The position numbers and the translations under genes are program-made. This document shows positions 1 to 9,434 of a stretch of DNA of 64,000 nt, piece after piece. Under the pieces are notes generated by a model. That model was not told where the DNA came from and ran no database searches. It saw nothing but the letters and a program-made list of their open reading frames with translations. Source of the stretch: Nocardioides alkalitolerans DSM 16699 (GTDB lineage: Bacteria; Actinomycetota; Actinomycetes; Propionibacteriales; Nocardioidaceae); NCBI RefSeq assembly GCF_000426525.1, contig NZ_AUFN01000017.1:1-64000 (forward strand), read 5' to 3'. Each line of letters starts with the position of its first letter. The stretch's first letter is position 1.

Positions 1-111
1 AGGGGTTCGGTCTTGGTTGCACCATCGAACGCGATAGCTCCGAGTAGTGGCGCGGAGGCGACACTTGTCACTTCCTCGGCGTTCTTGATCGTGTTCTCAA
101 GCACGTCGCGT
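1..111 (-). pseudogene. Truncated chain-length determinant (Wzz/CapA-type) fragment
   Basis: Reading the minus strand leftward off the window gives [11 protein letters not shown] followed by [10 protein letters not shown]. This resembles the end of the periplasmic domain and the start of the cytoplasmic part of actinobacterial polysaccharide co-polymerases (Wzz or tyrosine-kinase type). Upstream of about position 111 the sequence switches abruptly to an rmlB fragment on the opposite strand, so the 5' part of this gene is missing here. Base composition is lower in GC than the backbone, like the island that follows. The rest of the gene lies outside the window, so whether a functional product exists cannot be judged. 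Identification rests on about 37 residues. Confidence 0.5.
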
Positions 112-518
<407 letters not shown>

Positions 519-622
519 TAGTCTGTGTGCCATCAAGCCGGGGTGTGCCGCACCACGATTGGTCCACCTCAGCACAGCCAACCAGCACCCGACAGAGCTA
601 CTACACCGCGTAAGGACACCCT

Positions 623-1381
623 GTGACCTCCGTTGATGCCGCGGCCACGACCCGCATCGCGTTGTTTGGCGACTCAATCGCCGCCGGGCTTGGCGTGAAG
701 GAACACCGGTACGGTGCTCTGGTCGCTCAGTCTCTGCAAGCCACTCTCGTGGACTTCGCGTCGACTGCAGCAACTGTCAAGGACTCGCTTGCTGCGTTCG
801 AAGCCGATCCACGAACCGTTGACATCGCCTTGATCGCCCACGGCATCACAGAGGCGATTCTGCGTCCAGAGGTGAGTCGGTTCAGTCGGCTCCCGCGCAG
901 GTGGAGGCGACCCGGATGGATGGATCCTCGTCCCTATTACTCAACGCGCTTACATAGACGAGTATCCGAGCGGATCGAATCCTCGCTGAGATGGCGCATC
1001 AAGAATCTATTAATTCGGAGAGGTGGGGCAATTCAGTTTGTGTCCCCCGACGACTACGCCGACGCTCTCGATGTGTTAGTCCGACTTCTTGGCCGGCACG
1101 GTTGCGGTCAGATATTCATCCTGGAACCCACACACATCAGCGAGCGGTTCTTCCCGGGCAGCAATGAAGCAATGTTGCACTACGCGACCGTAGCGAGGGC
1201 TCGGGTCTCGGGAGTGACCTGGATCCGGACTCGCTCGGCGGTGCGAGAGGAGGCCCACTACTTCCTCGACGACTTCCACCCCAACAGAGAGGGGCATCAA
1301 GCTATGGCCTCGCTGATCACGAAGATCATCTTGGGACAATCGGAGGTCAATCAGAGCTTTTCGAACGGAGGTGGCCTTTGA
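623..1381 (+). CDS. SGNH/GDSL-family hydrolase (putative glycan O-deacetylase or esterase)
   Basis: The 252-residue protein starts at GTG after AAGGA. It opens with an SGNH block I, GDSIAAG, with nucleophile Ser about residue 18. It ends with a block [10 protein letters not shown], supplying the Asp/His pair near 216-219. There is no obvious signal peptide, so a cytoplasmic role is likely. The usual block III Asn is not evident (HGITE instead of GxND). Its stop overlaps the next start by one base (TGATG), so it is probably translationally coupled to an acetyltransferase, suggesting a role in acyl decoration of the island's polysaccharide. The substrate is unknown. Confidence 0.75.
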   Translation: MTSVDAAATTRIALFGDSIAAGLGVKEHRYGALVAQSLQATLVDFASTAATVKDSLAAFEADPRTVDIALIAHGITEAILRPEVSRFSRLPRRWRRPGWMDPRPYYSTRLHRRVSERIESSLRWRIKNLLIRRGGAIQFVSPDDYADALDVLVRLLGRHGCGQIFILEPTHISERFFPGSNEAMLHYATVARARVSGVTWIRTRSAVREEAHYFLDDFHPNREGHQAMASLITKIILGQSEVNQSFSNGGGL

Positions 1382-1929
1382 TGAATCTTCTACACTGGGC
1401 ACGACAGTTCAAGCACGGATTGGTTAGCTTGTACTTGAACGACTTCGTGGCGCGATTGCTTTCGCACGCCTTGCGACGCGTCGCCTATAGCAGAGCCGGC
1501 CTCGTCATGGGCTCTGGATCGAGCATTCACCGAGGTGTCAGGTTCGACGGGACTGGGAACTTCGTAATGGGGAACAACTCGGTCATCAACCGTGGCTGCA
1601 GACTTGACAACAGGGCCATGGTGACAATCGGGTCTAACGTCAGCATTTCCGAGGAGGTCATCGTTCTGACTGCCGATCATGACCCCGTAGACCGCGACTT
1701 CAGCGGCCGCGAGAGGCCCGTCCAGATTGACGACTACGTTTTCGTGGGCACAAGGGCGACAATTTTGCCTGGCGTCAATCTTGGACACGGGGCCGTGGTC
1801 GCGGCGGGCGCTGTTGTCACACGCAGCGTCGAACCCTTCAGCATCGTTGCCGGAGTACCAGCCAGGGTAGTCGGGCAGCGTCGCAACGACCTCTCGTACA
1901 GCGCCGAGTACAAGCCGTTCTTCCGCTGA
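1381..1929 (+). CDS. Left-handed beta-helix acetyltransferase (CatB/LacA-like)
   Basis: The protein of 182 residues carries repeated hexapeptides (GSGSSIHRGVRFDG, MGNNSVINRGCRLD, IGSNVSISEEV). The acetyltransferase signature DHDP is followed by VFVGTRATILPGVNLGHGAVVAAG and IVAGVPARVVG, typical of acetyl-CoA-dependent O-acetyltransferases that modify sugars. ATG at 1381 overlaps the upstream SGNH stop. The ORF ends 13 bases before the convergent glycosyltransferase gene. It probably adds an O-acetyl group to a glycan repeat unit; the acceptor cannot be read from sequence. Confidence 0.85.
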   Translation: MNLLHWARQFKHGLVSLYLNDFVARLLSHALRRVAYSRAGLVMGSGSSIHRGVRFDGTGNFVMGNNSVINRGCRLDNRAMVTIGSNVSISEEVIVLTADHDPVDRDFSGRERPVQIDDYVFVGTRATILPGVNLGHGAVVAAGAVVTRSVEPFSIVAGVPARVVGQRRNDLSYSAEYKPFFR

Positions 1930-1942
1930 CCTGTCGTATGGC

Positions 1943-3103
1943 CTAGAACGGCGTGCGATCCACGACGCTCTTGTAGATGGAACGCAGGGTCGCAAGTTGT
2001 CGCTCTCGACCCAACACTTGTTCCGATAGGTTGCCAGCTCCCACAGACAAGCGCGAGCGCAGCGTTTCGTCATCTAGAATCTTGCTTACCTGATGTGCGA
2101 GAGCGGCATGGTCGCCGTCAGCGAAAACGAGGCCGGCCCCATACTCCTCAATTGTGCGGGCGAGTGCCGCGGATTCTGGCACAACTACGGGCATTCGAAG
2201 ACTTAAGGCTAACGCAAGAACATTTCCCCACGGCTCGGCCTCGGACGTCAACACGAAGACATTCGCCCGATCCAACCGAGCTGCGACGGCGCCACCTGGA
2301 ATTGACCCTTCGTAACTCAAGTTTTTATTCAAAGCAACTTGACGACGCAAAAACGCTTCGTCCCCTTCGTCGGGACCAACCACTGTCCATGCCTCGGTCC
2401 GTCCCAGTTCACCTGCTCGCGCAGCAGCGGCAGCGAAGGTCGAAACTCTCTTCCTCCTATGCAAACGAGCGATCCATATGACCTCGCGGCGGTGGTTGAC
2501 CCCCCGCACGTCATCGGGAACTCGCGCCGGAGCTGCGGCCACTGGATTGCCCAGGACCGTTATGCATGGCCCACCTTCCCCGAGCCATCCACGCACCGAC
2601 TCGGCCTCTTGTTCAGTCAACGCAATGATTCCGCCGCTGCGGCGCAACAGAGGACGAAGGAACAAGTCGATCGAACGGTGAAATTTGGATGAACGTGCGG
2701 TCAGCATCCCATGCGTCTGAGCAACCCACGGTCGCCGTAAAACTGTCAGAACCAGGATGACCCAGACGGGTCCCAATTCGCGACTGACCGAAACATGGGC
2801 GAGATCGCAAGCCCGAACTTCGGCTATGGCGCGTGTTGCCAGTCGAAACGAAAACACGCCCGTGAACCCCGGGGACGGGACTAATCGCCGCACTCGGGCA
2901 AGTGCGAGAGGCCCGGTGGCCGCCTCCAAGGGTTCATCACCTTCGAAAGAACCAGCAAGCAAGGTGGGCCTCATACCGAGTTCTGTTGCCACCGCCACCT
3001 GCCGCACCGACGTGTCGTACGGACCGCCGTATCTGCCGCTCGCGCTCGCCAGAGCAACGAAACGCAACAGTCGCAGCTCAGAGACCGAATCGGAGGCTCT
3101 CAC
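1943..3103 (-). CDS. Glycosyltransferase family 4-like protein
   Basis: The 386-residue protein has GT-B architecture. The N-terminal acceptor half carries a GGPYDTSVRQ loop. The C-terminal half has the nucleotide-sugar binding pattern VIWIARLHRRKR and the late E-x7-E motif (SEAEPWGNVLALALSLRMP, about residues 284-302). The ATG overlaps the stop of the upstream acetyltransferase by four bases, making it the last gene of a three-gene minus-strand operon (4817 to 1943). Predicted to transfer one sugar to a lipid-linked glycan at the inner membrane face. Donor and acceptor are not assignable. Confidence 0.85.
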   Translation of the reverse strand: MRASDSVSELRLLRFVALASASGRYGGPYDTSVRQVAVATELGMRPTLLAGSFEGDEPLEAATGPLALARVRRLVPSPGFTGVFSFRLATRAIAEVRACDLAHVSVSRELGPVWVILVLTVLRRPWVAQTHGMLTARSSKFHRSIDLFLRPLLRRSGGIIALTEQEAESVRGWLGEGGPCITVLGNPVAAAPARVPDDVRGVNHRREVIWIARLHRRKRVSTFAAAAARAGELGRTEAWTVVGPDEGDEAFLRRQVALNKNLSYEGSIPGGAVAARLDRANVFVLTSEAEPWGNVLALALSLRMPVVVPESAALARTIEEYGAGLVFADGDHAALAHQVSKILDDETLRSRLSVGAGNLSEQVLGRERQLATLRSIYKSVVDRTPF

Positions 3104-3669
3104 TTTCGGCGCCTTTCACCCTCAGCTAGCCTTCTTACGACCCTGGCGGGCGAACCGGCCACCACACACCATGGATCGACAGACCGGGACACAACGGAGT
3201 TCGCACCGACGACTGCTCCGTCGCCAACCACGACGCCTGGAAGGATGACCGCATTCTGGCCGATCCATACGTCGTGACCAATCACAACCGGAACGCACTT
3301 AACACCCGCCCCAGGCTCGACCTCATGGAAATCGGTATCGGAGATGCTCGCTCGCGGACCAATGCGACAATAATTGCCAATCGTGACCGAATCTGCAGAC
3401 TGAATCGATGCGCCGGAGTTGACCAGCACCTCGTTACCGATTGAAATACGCCCGTCTCCGTGAGTCCGAAGGAGCACCTTTGCTCCCTCTCCCCCAAAAA
3501 CGACCCTTGACCCGATGGTGATGGTGCCCTCATTCGAGATGTAGGGCCGCATGCCGACTACTGCGGGCCGTCGACCGAACTCGACGCGCTGAAGCAGAAG
3601 GGGCGCCATCGCTTTCGCGACACCCCACTCCCTAGCCAACCGGGCCACTACACCATGCCGCATGATCAT
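3100..3669 (-). CDS. Left-handed beta-helix acetyltransferase (WcaF/LbH family)
   Basis: The 189-residue protein contains hexapeptide repeats (ITIGSRVVFGGEGAKV, ISIGNEVLVNSGASIQSAD, VTIGNYCRIGPRASI). These are followed by the active-site region DTDFHEV and VWIGQNAVILPGVVVGDGAV, ending VVAGSPARVV. The family acetylates sugars using acetyl-CoA. It overlaps both neighbours by four bases (ATGA junctions), so it is co-translated with two glycosyltransferases. It is a second acetylating enzyme in the same island and may modify a different sugar from the one at 1381-1929. Confidence 0.85.
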   Translation of the reverse strand: MIMRHGVVARLAREWGVAKAMAPLLLQRVEFGRRPAVVGMRPYISNEGTITIGSRVVFGGEGAKVLLRTHGDGRISIGNEVLVNSGASIQSADSVTIGNYCRIGPRASISDTDFHEVEPGAGVKCVPVVIGHDVWIGQNAVILPGVVVGDGAVVGANSVVSRSVDPWCVVAGSPARVVRRLAEGERRRK

Positions 3670-4817
3670 CTCTTTCGTCGAGGACGCTGGAATCCTGCGC
3701 TTTCTTGGTGCAGTGACACTTCCCCTATCAATCGCTGAAGAGCCTCCGCGGCAGCGTCCACAGACATCCTCGACTCGTAGAAAGCTTTCCCCGCAAGTGA
3801 CAACCGAAGAGTTTCCTCACCGCTATGACTGCTGAGATTGGTGATCGCTGCCCCGAGCGCCGACGCGTTCTCGGGCACAAGGCACACAGCTCCGGCCGCC
3901 GCAAGATCAGGCCAAGTCTCCAGACCTGAGAATGCCACGACAGGAACGCCGTTTTGCAAGGCGGCTGCGAGTGTGCCTTTACTCGCAGCGGGGCCGTCGC
4001 TCCCTGGAATCAGCGCTACGGTCGACTCGGCGAGAGTTCGCGATGCCTCTGTTGCACTCAAGCGACCGGTGAATGTGTAAGAGACTCCATTACTCTCCAG
4101 GGCTGCGGCCCACGAGCGGCCCTGCGGCGTCGATGCACCCGCCCCTCCAAGAAGAATAACCTCGTCGACTACACCTGCAAGGCCTTTCGCGATCAGCTCG
4201 TAGGGAATTCGGGGGTGACCCCAGCCAGCCACGCAGACCGACGTGGGATGGCCAGCGCTCGGGCGCGTCCAATCAATTCGGGGCCAGTTACTGAAAACGG
4301 GAATCACGCGGACCTTGCGCGCAGACACTCCCGCCGCGCACAACTCCGCCGCCCGCCGGTCCGTAGTCACCACAACACGGTGACTGCCAGCCGCCACTAC
4401 CTTCATCGCGAGACGATGCATCGCTGACAGCACCCACGTCTTCGGTCGGCGTCCATATCCCGGCCACATCTCGTGAGCAACAGTTATTGTGCCAACGCCC
4501 CGTGCCCTGCTGACAATTGGAAGAAAAATACTGGTCAACGGGACGCCACGAAAACTCCCTCCGAAAGAAGCGTACTGAAAGATCAGAACATCCTGGTCGA
4601 CTGGTCCCATCAATTCATGGGAACTTCGCAACATTGAAAACAAGCCGGTTGTTTTCTGCCGCAATGCAACCGACACTTCATTGCCGTCGGCATCAATCCG
4701 ATCGGCCAGGGTAATGCTGTAGTCCCGCACTCCGCAAGAACCAGCGTTAACGAAGCCCCGAACAGCAACTCTCTGACCGCCCAACTGGGTCATGTCGACG
4801 GCCTCCAGGGGTGACAC
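3666..4817 (-). CDS. Putative glycosyltransferase (GT-B fold)
   Basis: A 383-residue protein with an N-terminal NAGSCGVRDYSITLAD segment, a central HEMWPGYGRRPK stretch and a C-terminal nucleotide-sugar domain (VCVAGWGHPRIPYELIAKGL, then TVALIPGSDGPAASKGTLAA and NGVPVVAF). The C-terminal half resembles family 4 glycosyltransferases, though the canonical E-x7-E is not evident and the family is assigned with less certainty. It heads the minus-strand operon with the acetyltransferase and second transferase. It is divergent from the polymerase gene, with a 120-base gap that must hold both promoters. Confidence 0.7.
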   Translation of the reverse strand: MSPLEAVDMTQLGGQRVAVRGFVNAGSCGVRDYSITLADRIDADGNEVSVALRQKTTGLFSMLRSSHELMGPVDQDVLIFQYASFGGSFRGVPLTSIFLPIVSRARGVGTITVAHEMWPGYGRRPKTWVLSAMHRLAMKVVAAGSHRVVVTTDRRAAELCAAGVSARKVRVIPVFSNWPRIDWTRPSAGHPTSVCVAGWGHPRIPYELIAKGLAGVVDEVILLGGAGASTPQGRSWAAALESNGVSYTFTGRLSATEASRTLAESTVALIPGSDGPAASKGTLAAALQNGVPVVAFSGLETWPDLAAAGAVCLVPENASALGAAITNLSSHSGEETLRLSLAGKAFYESRMSVDAAAEALQRLIGEVSLHQESAGFQRPRRKR

Positions 4818-4937
4818 TGAGTAGACGAGATCGTCGGCGCGAGTGGGCCAACTCGTGGGAGACTCTAGTCGGAGCGTCCGGTCAGGCGCTCCGACACCTG
4901 ATGCCTGGCCGCCGTCGTCTTACAGGGAGACGCCCGC

Positions 4938-6275
4938 TTGAGTTCGTCGCCCCCTCAACTGTCAGCCACTCGCCCCGTCGACGACCCAGGGCGGGCCTTC
5001 CGAGACCAGCTCCTCTTCGTGTGGCTCACGACATACGGGATCTTGTGGATCTACGAAGGCGCGCTTCGTAAGTGGGTGCTGCCGGGCGCTGCGGATGTCA
5101 TCTACCTCGTGCGCGACGCATCGACTGTCGTGACCTTCCTCGCCGTCCTGATCCTAGGCACCGGAAGGAGACCATCCCGTACGTTTGCTGCGGCGATCGT
5201 GGTCGCCTTCGGGCTTGCCGTTCTGTCCATTCTGCAATTGATCGTCTCCGGCGGGATTACTCGCGTAGCGGTCGTGGGATCCGTGGGATACATTTCGCCA
5301 CTTCTCGCGGCCGGCCTAGCAGCGCTGGTCGGCGACCCCCGGCGAGTGCTCGACTCACTTTTGCGAATCATCCTCTGGAGTGCGCCTATCCAGGCTGGCC
5401 TTGCCATCCTGCAGGTAGTCACGCCCCCCTCAGGGTTCTGGAACCGCGTCGGGACCGAGGAAGCTGCACTCTTCACCGCAGACGGCATTGTTCGCGCCTC
5501 TGGGTCCTTCACTTCACCGACGGGATTGACTTGCTTCACCACCTTGCTAGCTGCCCTGACCCTCGGGCGTCTCTACGACGAAGGACGTAGGAGCGGGCGT
5601 GGTCTCACGGGGATGGCAGTCGTCAGTTCGGGGGTTCTGCTCAGCATTGGGGGATCGCGCGGAGCGCTTCTTGTGGCGGCCGCATTGTTCGTCGCAGCGC
5701 TAATGCTCACTTTTGGTCGCGCCGATCGCCTCGGGCGCTCTCTCGTCAGAACCACTGCAATCATCGCGGCTTCTCTAGCCCTATACTTCCTTTCTCGGGC
5801 TGCCTTGCCAGCCGTAACCGAGGCCTTCAGTGCGCGCCTGACGAATGCGAGTGAGAATGAAGACACCGTTGGTCGCGTGATCGTTACTTCTTTCGGATAT
5901 CTTTCGCTTCCCTATGATCTCCTAGGGGCTGGTGCCGGGAACCACACTAACGCGGGTGTCGCTCTCGGGGCAGAAGGGCCCTGGATCGAGAACGAGCTTG
6001 AGCGGTGGGTGGCGGAACTCGGATTGGCGGGACTGCTCGCCGGAGTCGGTCGCCAGCTGCTCAGTGTTGTCGGGCTTGTATACGCTCTCCGCGCTTCGAT
6101 TCGCTCTGGGTACACTCGGCCGTACTTCGTCATCGCCGCACTCTCGACCACGCTGATCGCAGGGAGTGGGTTTTCGCAGCCGTCACAGCAAGGCATGACT
6201 GCTCTCATGTTGGCAATCGTATTGCTGTCCTACCGTGAACTTTCCGACCGAAACGGGCAGCCTACCAATGACTGA
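4938..6275 (+). CDS. Wzy-like O-antigen/exopolysaccharide polymerase or ligase, membrane protein
   Basis: The 445-residue polytopic protein has about ten hydrophobic segments and a large extracytoplasmic loop in the second half (about residues 290-350, containing ENEDTVGRVIVT and GAGAGNHTN). This is the layout of Wzy and WaaL proteins. These polymerise or transfer undecaprenyl-linked repeat units on the outer membrane face. TTG is chosen as start because an in-frame TGA lies about ten codons upstream and AGGGAGA sits at a good distance. It begins the plus-strand glycan operon. Sequence conservation in this family is poor, so assignment rests on topology and context. Confidence 0.75.
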   Translation: MSSSPPQLSATRPVDDPGRAFRDQLLFVWLTTYGILWIYEGALRKWVLPGAADVIYLVRDASTVVTFLAVLILGTGRRPSRTFAAAIVVAFGLAVLSILQLIVSGGITRVAVVGSVGYISPLLAAGLAALVGDPRRVLDSLLRIILWSAPIQAGLAILQVVTPPSGFWNRVGTEEAALFTADGIVRASGSFTSPTGLTCFTTLLAALTLGRLYDEGRRSGRGLTGMAVVSSGVLLSIGGSRGALLVAAALFVAALMLTFGRADRLGRSLVRTTAIIAASLALYFLSRAALPAVTEAFSARLTNASENEDTVGRVIVTSFGYLSLPYDLLGAGAGNHTNAGVALGAEGPWIENELERWVAELGLAGLLAGVGRQLLSVVGLVYALRASIRSGYTRPYFVIAALSTTLIAGSGFSQPSQQGMTALMLAIVLLSYRELSDRNGQPTND

Positions 6276-7467
6276 CTTCCAATCAGCCCTTTACGCGTGC
6301 TCCGCAAAACACTGGAACCACGTTGCAGACGGGCTTGTGTCTCGTGTGCCAGAAACCGCTTTGATCACCCCGTTCGCGCTCTCGCCCGAAGCCGCTCAGA
6401 TCATCGGACGTTCGACCGTTCTTCCCAGGAGCGTGCGGAAACTGCTCCTGCGGCGGGTCAACTCAAGCGGCGTAGCGAACGCTGGCGGTCTGGGCGCGGG
6501 ACAGTTCGTACTTCCCATGTTCGTCCACTTGGGCCTCAAGGTTCCAATGGCGATCAGACGTCAGGCAATGACTGCGCAGGCTAGTCGAGTCGCGCGAGTG
6601 GCCGAGTCGCTGAAGGGACGATCAGTAGTCCAGTTCACCGACGGCTTCGGCCACCGTATCCGCCGCGATCGCACTCCTGAGGCGACAATCATTTGTGAGA
6701 GGCGCAACCTACATCAAGATATTTTTACTCAAACATTCGAGACTTTTGGCAATTTTCCCCACCAGCATCTAGATCGCGATCCGATCGAATCATTCCTGCT
6801 GGCGGAGTATCGATTGGCCGACAAGATTCTAGTCTACTCTTCGTATGCGCGTCAGACTTTTCTGGATCGCGGTTTTGATCCAGCCCGAGTCGTGGTGGCG
6901 CCGCTGCCGGTCAGTCTCTCGGCCACGGCTGGATCGATGAAGCCGCCCGAGCGCGACAAAAGGCGGATGCTTTTTGTCGGCCGATGCGAGGTGGTCAAGG
7001 GCGTCGACCTAGCTGTTGCCGCTGCTCGCCTGGCCGGAGTCCGAATCACTGTAGCGGGACCTGCGTCGCCATCAGTACGAGAGTGGCTCAGCGCGCAGAG
7101 GCACGTCGACTATGTAGGTTTGCAGACGTCCGAGCAGCTGACGAGCCTCTTCCGCAGTGCGGGAGCCCTGATCCTGCCGTCGTACGAGTCTTTCGGCTTG
7201 GTTGCCTTCGAGGCCGCTCATTATGGTCTTCCTGTTATTGCTGCCGACACCACGGGCGCATCCGAGTACCTGGACCTGGATGCCGTTGGAACTCAGGTCA
7301 GGGGTCGCTCAGTAGACACCTGGGCGTCGGCAATCGATCGTCTCCAGACTTCTGGTCGTGAATGGACAATGTTGTCGCAACGGGGCGCCGAAAAAGCACG
7401 GATGTTAAGTCCTCAGGAATGTACGAGGAGGTGGGCAAATGCAGTCTTCGGAGAAGGCGAAAACTGA
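6268..7467 (+). CDS. Glycosyltransferase family 4 protein
   Basis: The 399-residue GT-B protein has a donor-binding half with KRRMLFVGRCEVVKGVDLAV, the G-loop ITVAGPASP, and an E-x7-E motif in PSYESFGLVAFEAAHYGLP. ATG at 6268 overlaps the polymerase stop by eight bases; an in-frame GTG at 6235 would add 11 residues. Codon usage is AT-richer than the backbone, like the neighbours. Predicted to extend the lipid-linked repeat unit in the cytoplasm. Specificity unknown. Confidence 0.88.
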   Translation: MTDFQSALYACSAKHWNHVADGLVSRVPETALITPFALSPEAAQIIGRSTVLPRSVRKLLLRRVNSSGVANAGGLGAGQFVLPMFVHLGLKVPMAIRRQAMTAQASRVARVAESLKGRSVVQFTDGFGHRIRRDRTPEATIICERRNLHQDIFTQTFETFGNFPHQHLDRDPIESFLLAEYRLADKILVYSSYARQTFLDRGFDPARVVVAPLPVSLSATAGSMKPPERDKRRMLFVGRCEVVKGVDLAVAAARLAGVRITVAGPASPSVREWLSAQRHVDYVGLQTSEQLTSLFRSAGALILPSYESFGLVAFEAAHYGLPVIAADTTGASEYLDLDAVGTQVRGRSVDTWASAIDRLQTSGREWTMLSQRGAEKARMLSPQECTRRWANAVFGEGEN

Positions 7468-8539
7468 GCTATTCGCCAGATCAATCTTGGTAGTCGGACC
7501 TCATCCCAGGGATGGCAGGTCGATGCAAAGATATGTCGGTATTGTCGAACAGGCATTAAAGCGCGAAGGATTCGAGCCAAGAGTAGCGAGGCCGCGTGCG
7601 ATTTTTTCTCGGCTGCCTGGATCATTGTCGAAGTTCGGAGCCTACGTTGACAAATTCATAATTTTCGCTCCCACTCTTTCGCTCAGATCGCGGCAGTTCT
7701 CGTCGGTTCTGATTTCTGACCACTCAGACGCTGTCTACGTCCACTACCTACGACGGGACCGCCGGCGAGTGGCCGTTGTATGCCACGACCTCATAGCCGC
7801 GAGAGCGGCCATGGGTGAGATCAGAGAGCACAGGACACGACCCAGCGGGCGGCTTTATCAAACCGCGATTCTGCGCGGGCTGAGACTATCGGCTCTGGTA
7901 ATTTGCGTTAGCAACACCACGCGCCTCGATGTTCAGCGCATCGTCGGCGGAAACTCCGCCGTGGTCCACAACCCCGTCGGCAGAGCCTTCGACCGTCCGC
8001 GGCGCCACGATCGCACCCGGGATTTTGTCGTCGTTGCGCCTCCACATTGGCGGAAGAACCGCCTGTGGGCCGTGGAGTTTTGGCTGCTGGCACGACGACT
8101 CCCTGGGTTCGCTGCTTCGCGGCTCCACATCGTCGGTGGGGCTCTTTCCGCTACCGAGAGAGTTGCAGTCGAGGGTGAGGGAGCGCAGAACGCGGTCATG
8201 ATCCACTCTGGAGTTTCGGACGACGAGTTAAACGCGATCTATGGAGCATCCTTCGCAGTCATCCAGCCCTCGTTGCACGAGGGGTTTGGGTGGCCAGTCG
8301 TGGAAGGACAATCCGCCGGCACGCCGGCGATTTGCATCGACACGCCGATCAATCGCGAGATCGGTGGTGAGGCGGCTATTTATCTACCACCCGAGCTGGG
8401 TGAGGAATCCGCCCACGCGGCCGTTCAAGCGTTAATAGACCACCGCGCAGCTTTTGACGAGAGCTGCGCTCGGAATGTCGCAAGATTCAGTCAGGCAAAC
8501 TTTGACACCTCTCTGCGAGCCTGCCTTTCTGAGTCCTAG
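7439..8539 (+). CDS. Glycosyltransferase family 4 protein
   Basis: The 366-residue protein carries VVAPPHWRKNRLWAVEFW, the loop LHIVGGALS and the E-x7-E motif HEGFGWPVVEGQSAGTP, characteristic of retaining GT4 enzymes. An excellent AGGAGGTG lies just before ATG at 7439. The gene overlaps the preceding transferase by 29 bases. Stretches around 7620-7680 are near 40-45 percent GC by eye, far below the backbone. The job is addition of one sugar to the repeat unit; donor not assignable. Confidence 0.87.
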   Translation: MQSSEKAKTELFARSILVVGPHPRDGRSMQRYVGIVEQALKREGFEPRVARPRAIFSRLPGSLSKFGAYVDKFIIFAPTLSLRSRQFSSVLISDHSDAVYVHYLRRDRRRVAVVCHDLIAARAAMGEIREHRTRPSGRLYQTAILRGLRLSALVICVSNTTRLDVQRIVGGNSAVVHNPVGRAFDRPRRHDRTRDFVVVAPPHWRKNRLWAVEFWLLARRLPGFAASRLHIVGGALSATERVAVEGEGAQNAVMIHSGVSDDELNAIYGASFAVIQPSLHEGFGWPVVEGQSAGTPAICIDTPINREIGGEAAIYLPPELGEESAHAAVQALIDHRAAFDESCARNVARFSQANFDTSLRACLSES

Positions 8540-8603
8540 CAATCTAGTCCCTGCCGCCGACCCGCGGCGATCGCGATTCTCACTTTTAGAAGGATGACGA
8601 CAT

Positions 8604-9419
8604 ATGGAGACGCTGGCAATTGTCACGCCCAGCTACAACCAAGGTCCCTACCTGGAACGCACCATCCAGTCAGTTCTGGATCAGAATGATCCGTCGCTGC
8701 GGTACGCCGTTGTTGATGGCGGCAGTCGAGACAACTCGACGCGGATCATAAGGAAGTACGAAAAGTACTTGGCTTTCTGGTGCAGTGAACCCGACAAGGG
8801 CCAGACAGATGCGATCCTGAAAGGGTTTCGTGCCGTCGGCGGTGATATTCGCGGCTGGATCAATAGTGATGACGAGTATGTGCCGGGTTCTTTTGCAAAG
8901 GTGCGGAAGGTGTTTGCTACCCGGCCAGAGGTTGGACTGGTGTATGGGGAGCGCGTTTTGATCGGGCCCGCAAGTGAGGTGCTCGGATGGACCCGGCAGC
9001 CAGCTTTTGATCCTTCTAAAGCAGGATTCAACATTCCTTCGGAGACCGCTTTCTGGCGGTCGACCGTGGAGAGTCGAGCAGGTTCGCTCGACGGCAGTCT
9101 GCAGTTCGCAATGGATCTCGATTTTTTTTCACGCTTGTATCTAGCCGCCCCTACGGTCAAGCTGAATTCCTATCTTGGGAAGTTCAGGGCGCACGAGGAG
9201 AGTAAGTCGTCCACGATTCCTGAGGTGGGAAGGGAGGAGGCCGCGGAACGATGGCGCCGGCACTTCGGCGACAATGAGATGTGGTCGATTCAGCCACCTC
9301 GGCTTTACGCCCGTCACCTTGCAGCTGGTCTCCGCAGGCCACTTCTGCTGGGCGCACCGTACGCGAGGCATCGGCTCTTGAGACTCACTCGCAGAATGAC
9401 CGGGGGGTCCGGTGCCTGA
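8604..9419 (+). CDS. Glycosyltransferase family 2 protein
   Basis: The 271-residue protein begins LAIVTPSYNQGPYLERTI, the GT-A nucleotide-binding start. It then shows VVDGGSRDNST and the metal-binding acidic motif INSDDEYVPGSF, with WRSTVESR further on. No transmembrane segment follows, so it is a soluble inverting transferase. AAGGA sits upstream of ATG. It lies 64 bases after the previous transferase and 15 before the flippase, within the same plus-strand operon. Confidence 0.9.
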   Translation: METLAIVTPSYNQGPYLERTIQSVLDQNDPSLRYAVVDGGSRDNSTRIIRKYEKYLAFWCSEPDKGQTDAILKGFRAVGGDIRGWINSDDEYVPGSFAKVRKVFATRPEVGLVYGERVLIGPASEVLGWTRQPAFDPSKAGFNIPSETAFWRSTVESRAGSLDGSLQFAMDLDFFSRLYLAAPTVKLNSYLGKFRAHEESKSSTIPEVGREEAAERWRRHFGDNEMWSIQPPRLYARHLAAGLRRPLLLGAPYARHRLLRLTRRMTGGSGA

Positions 9420-9434
9420 TGGTGGAGAAAGCGC

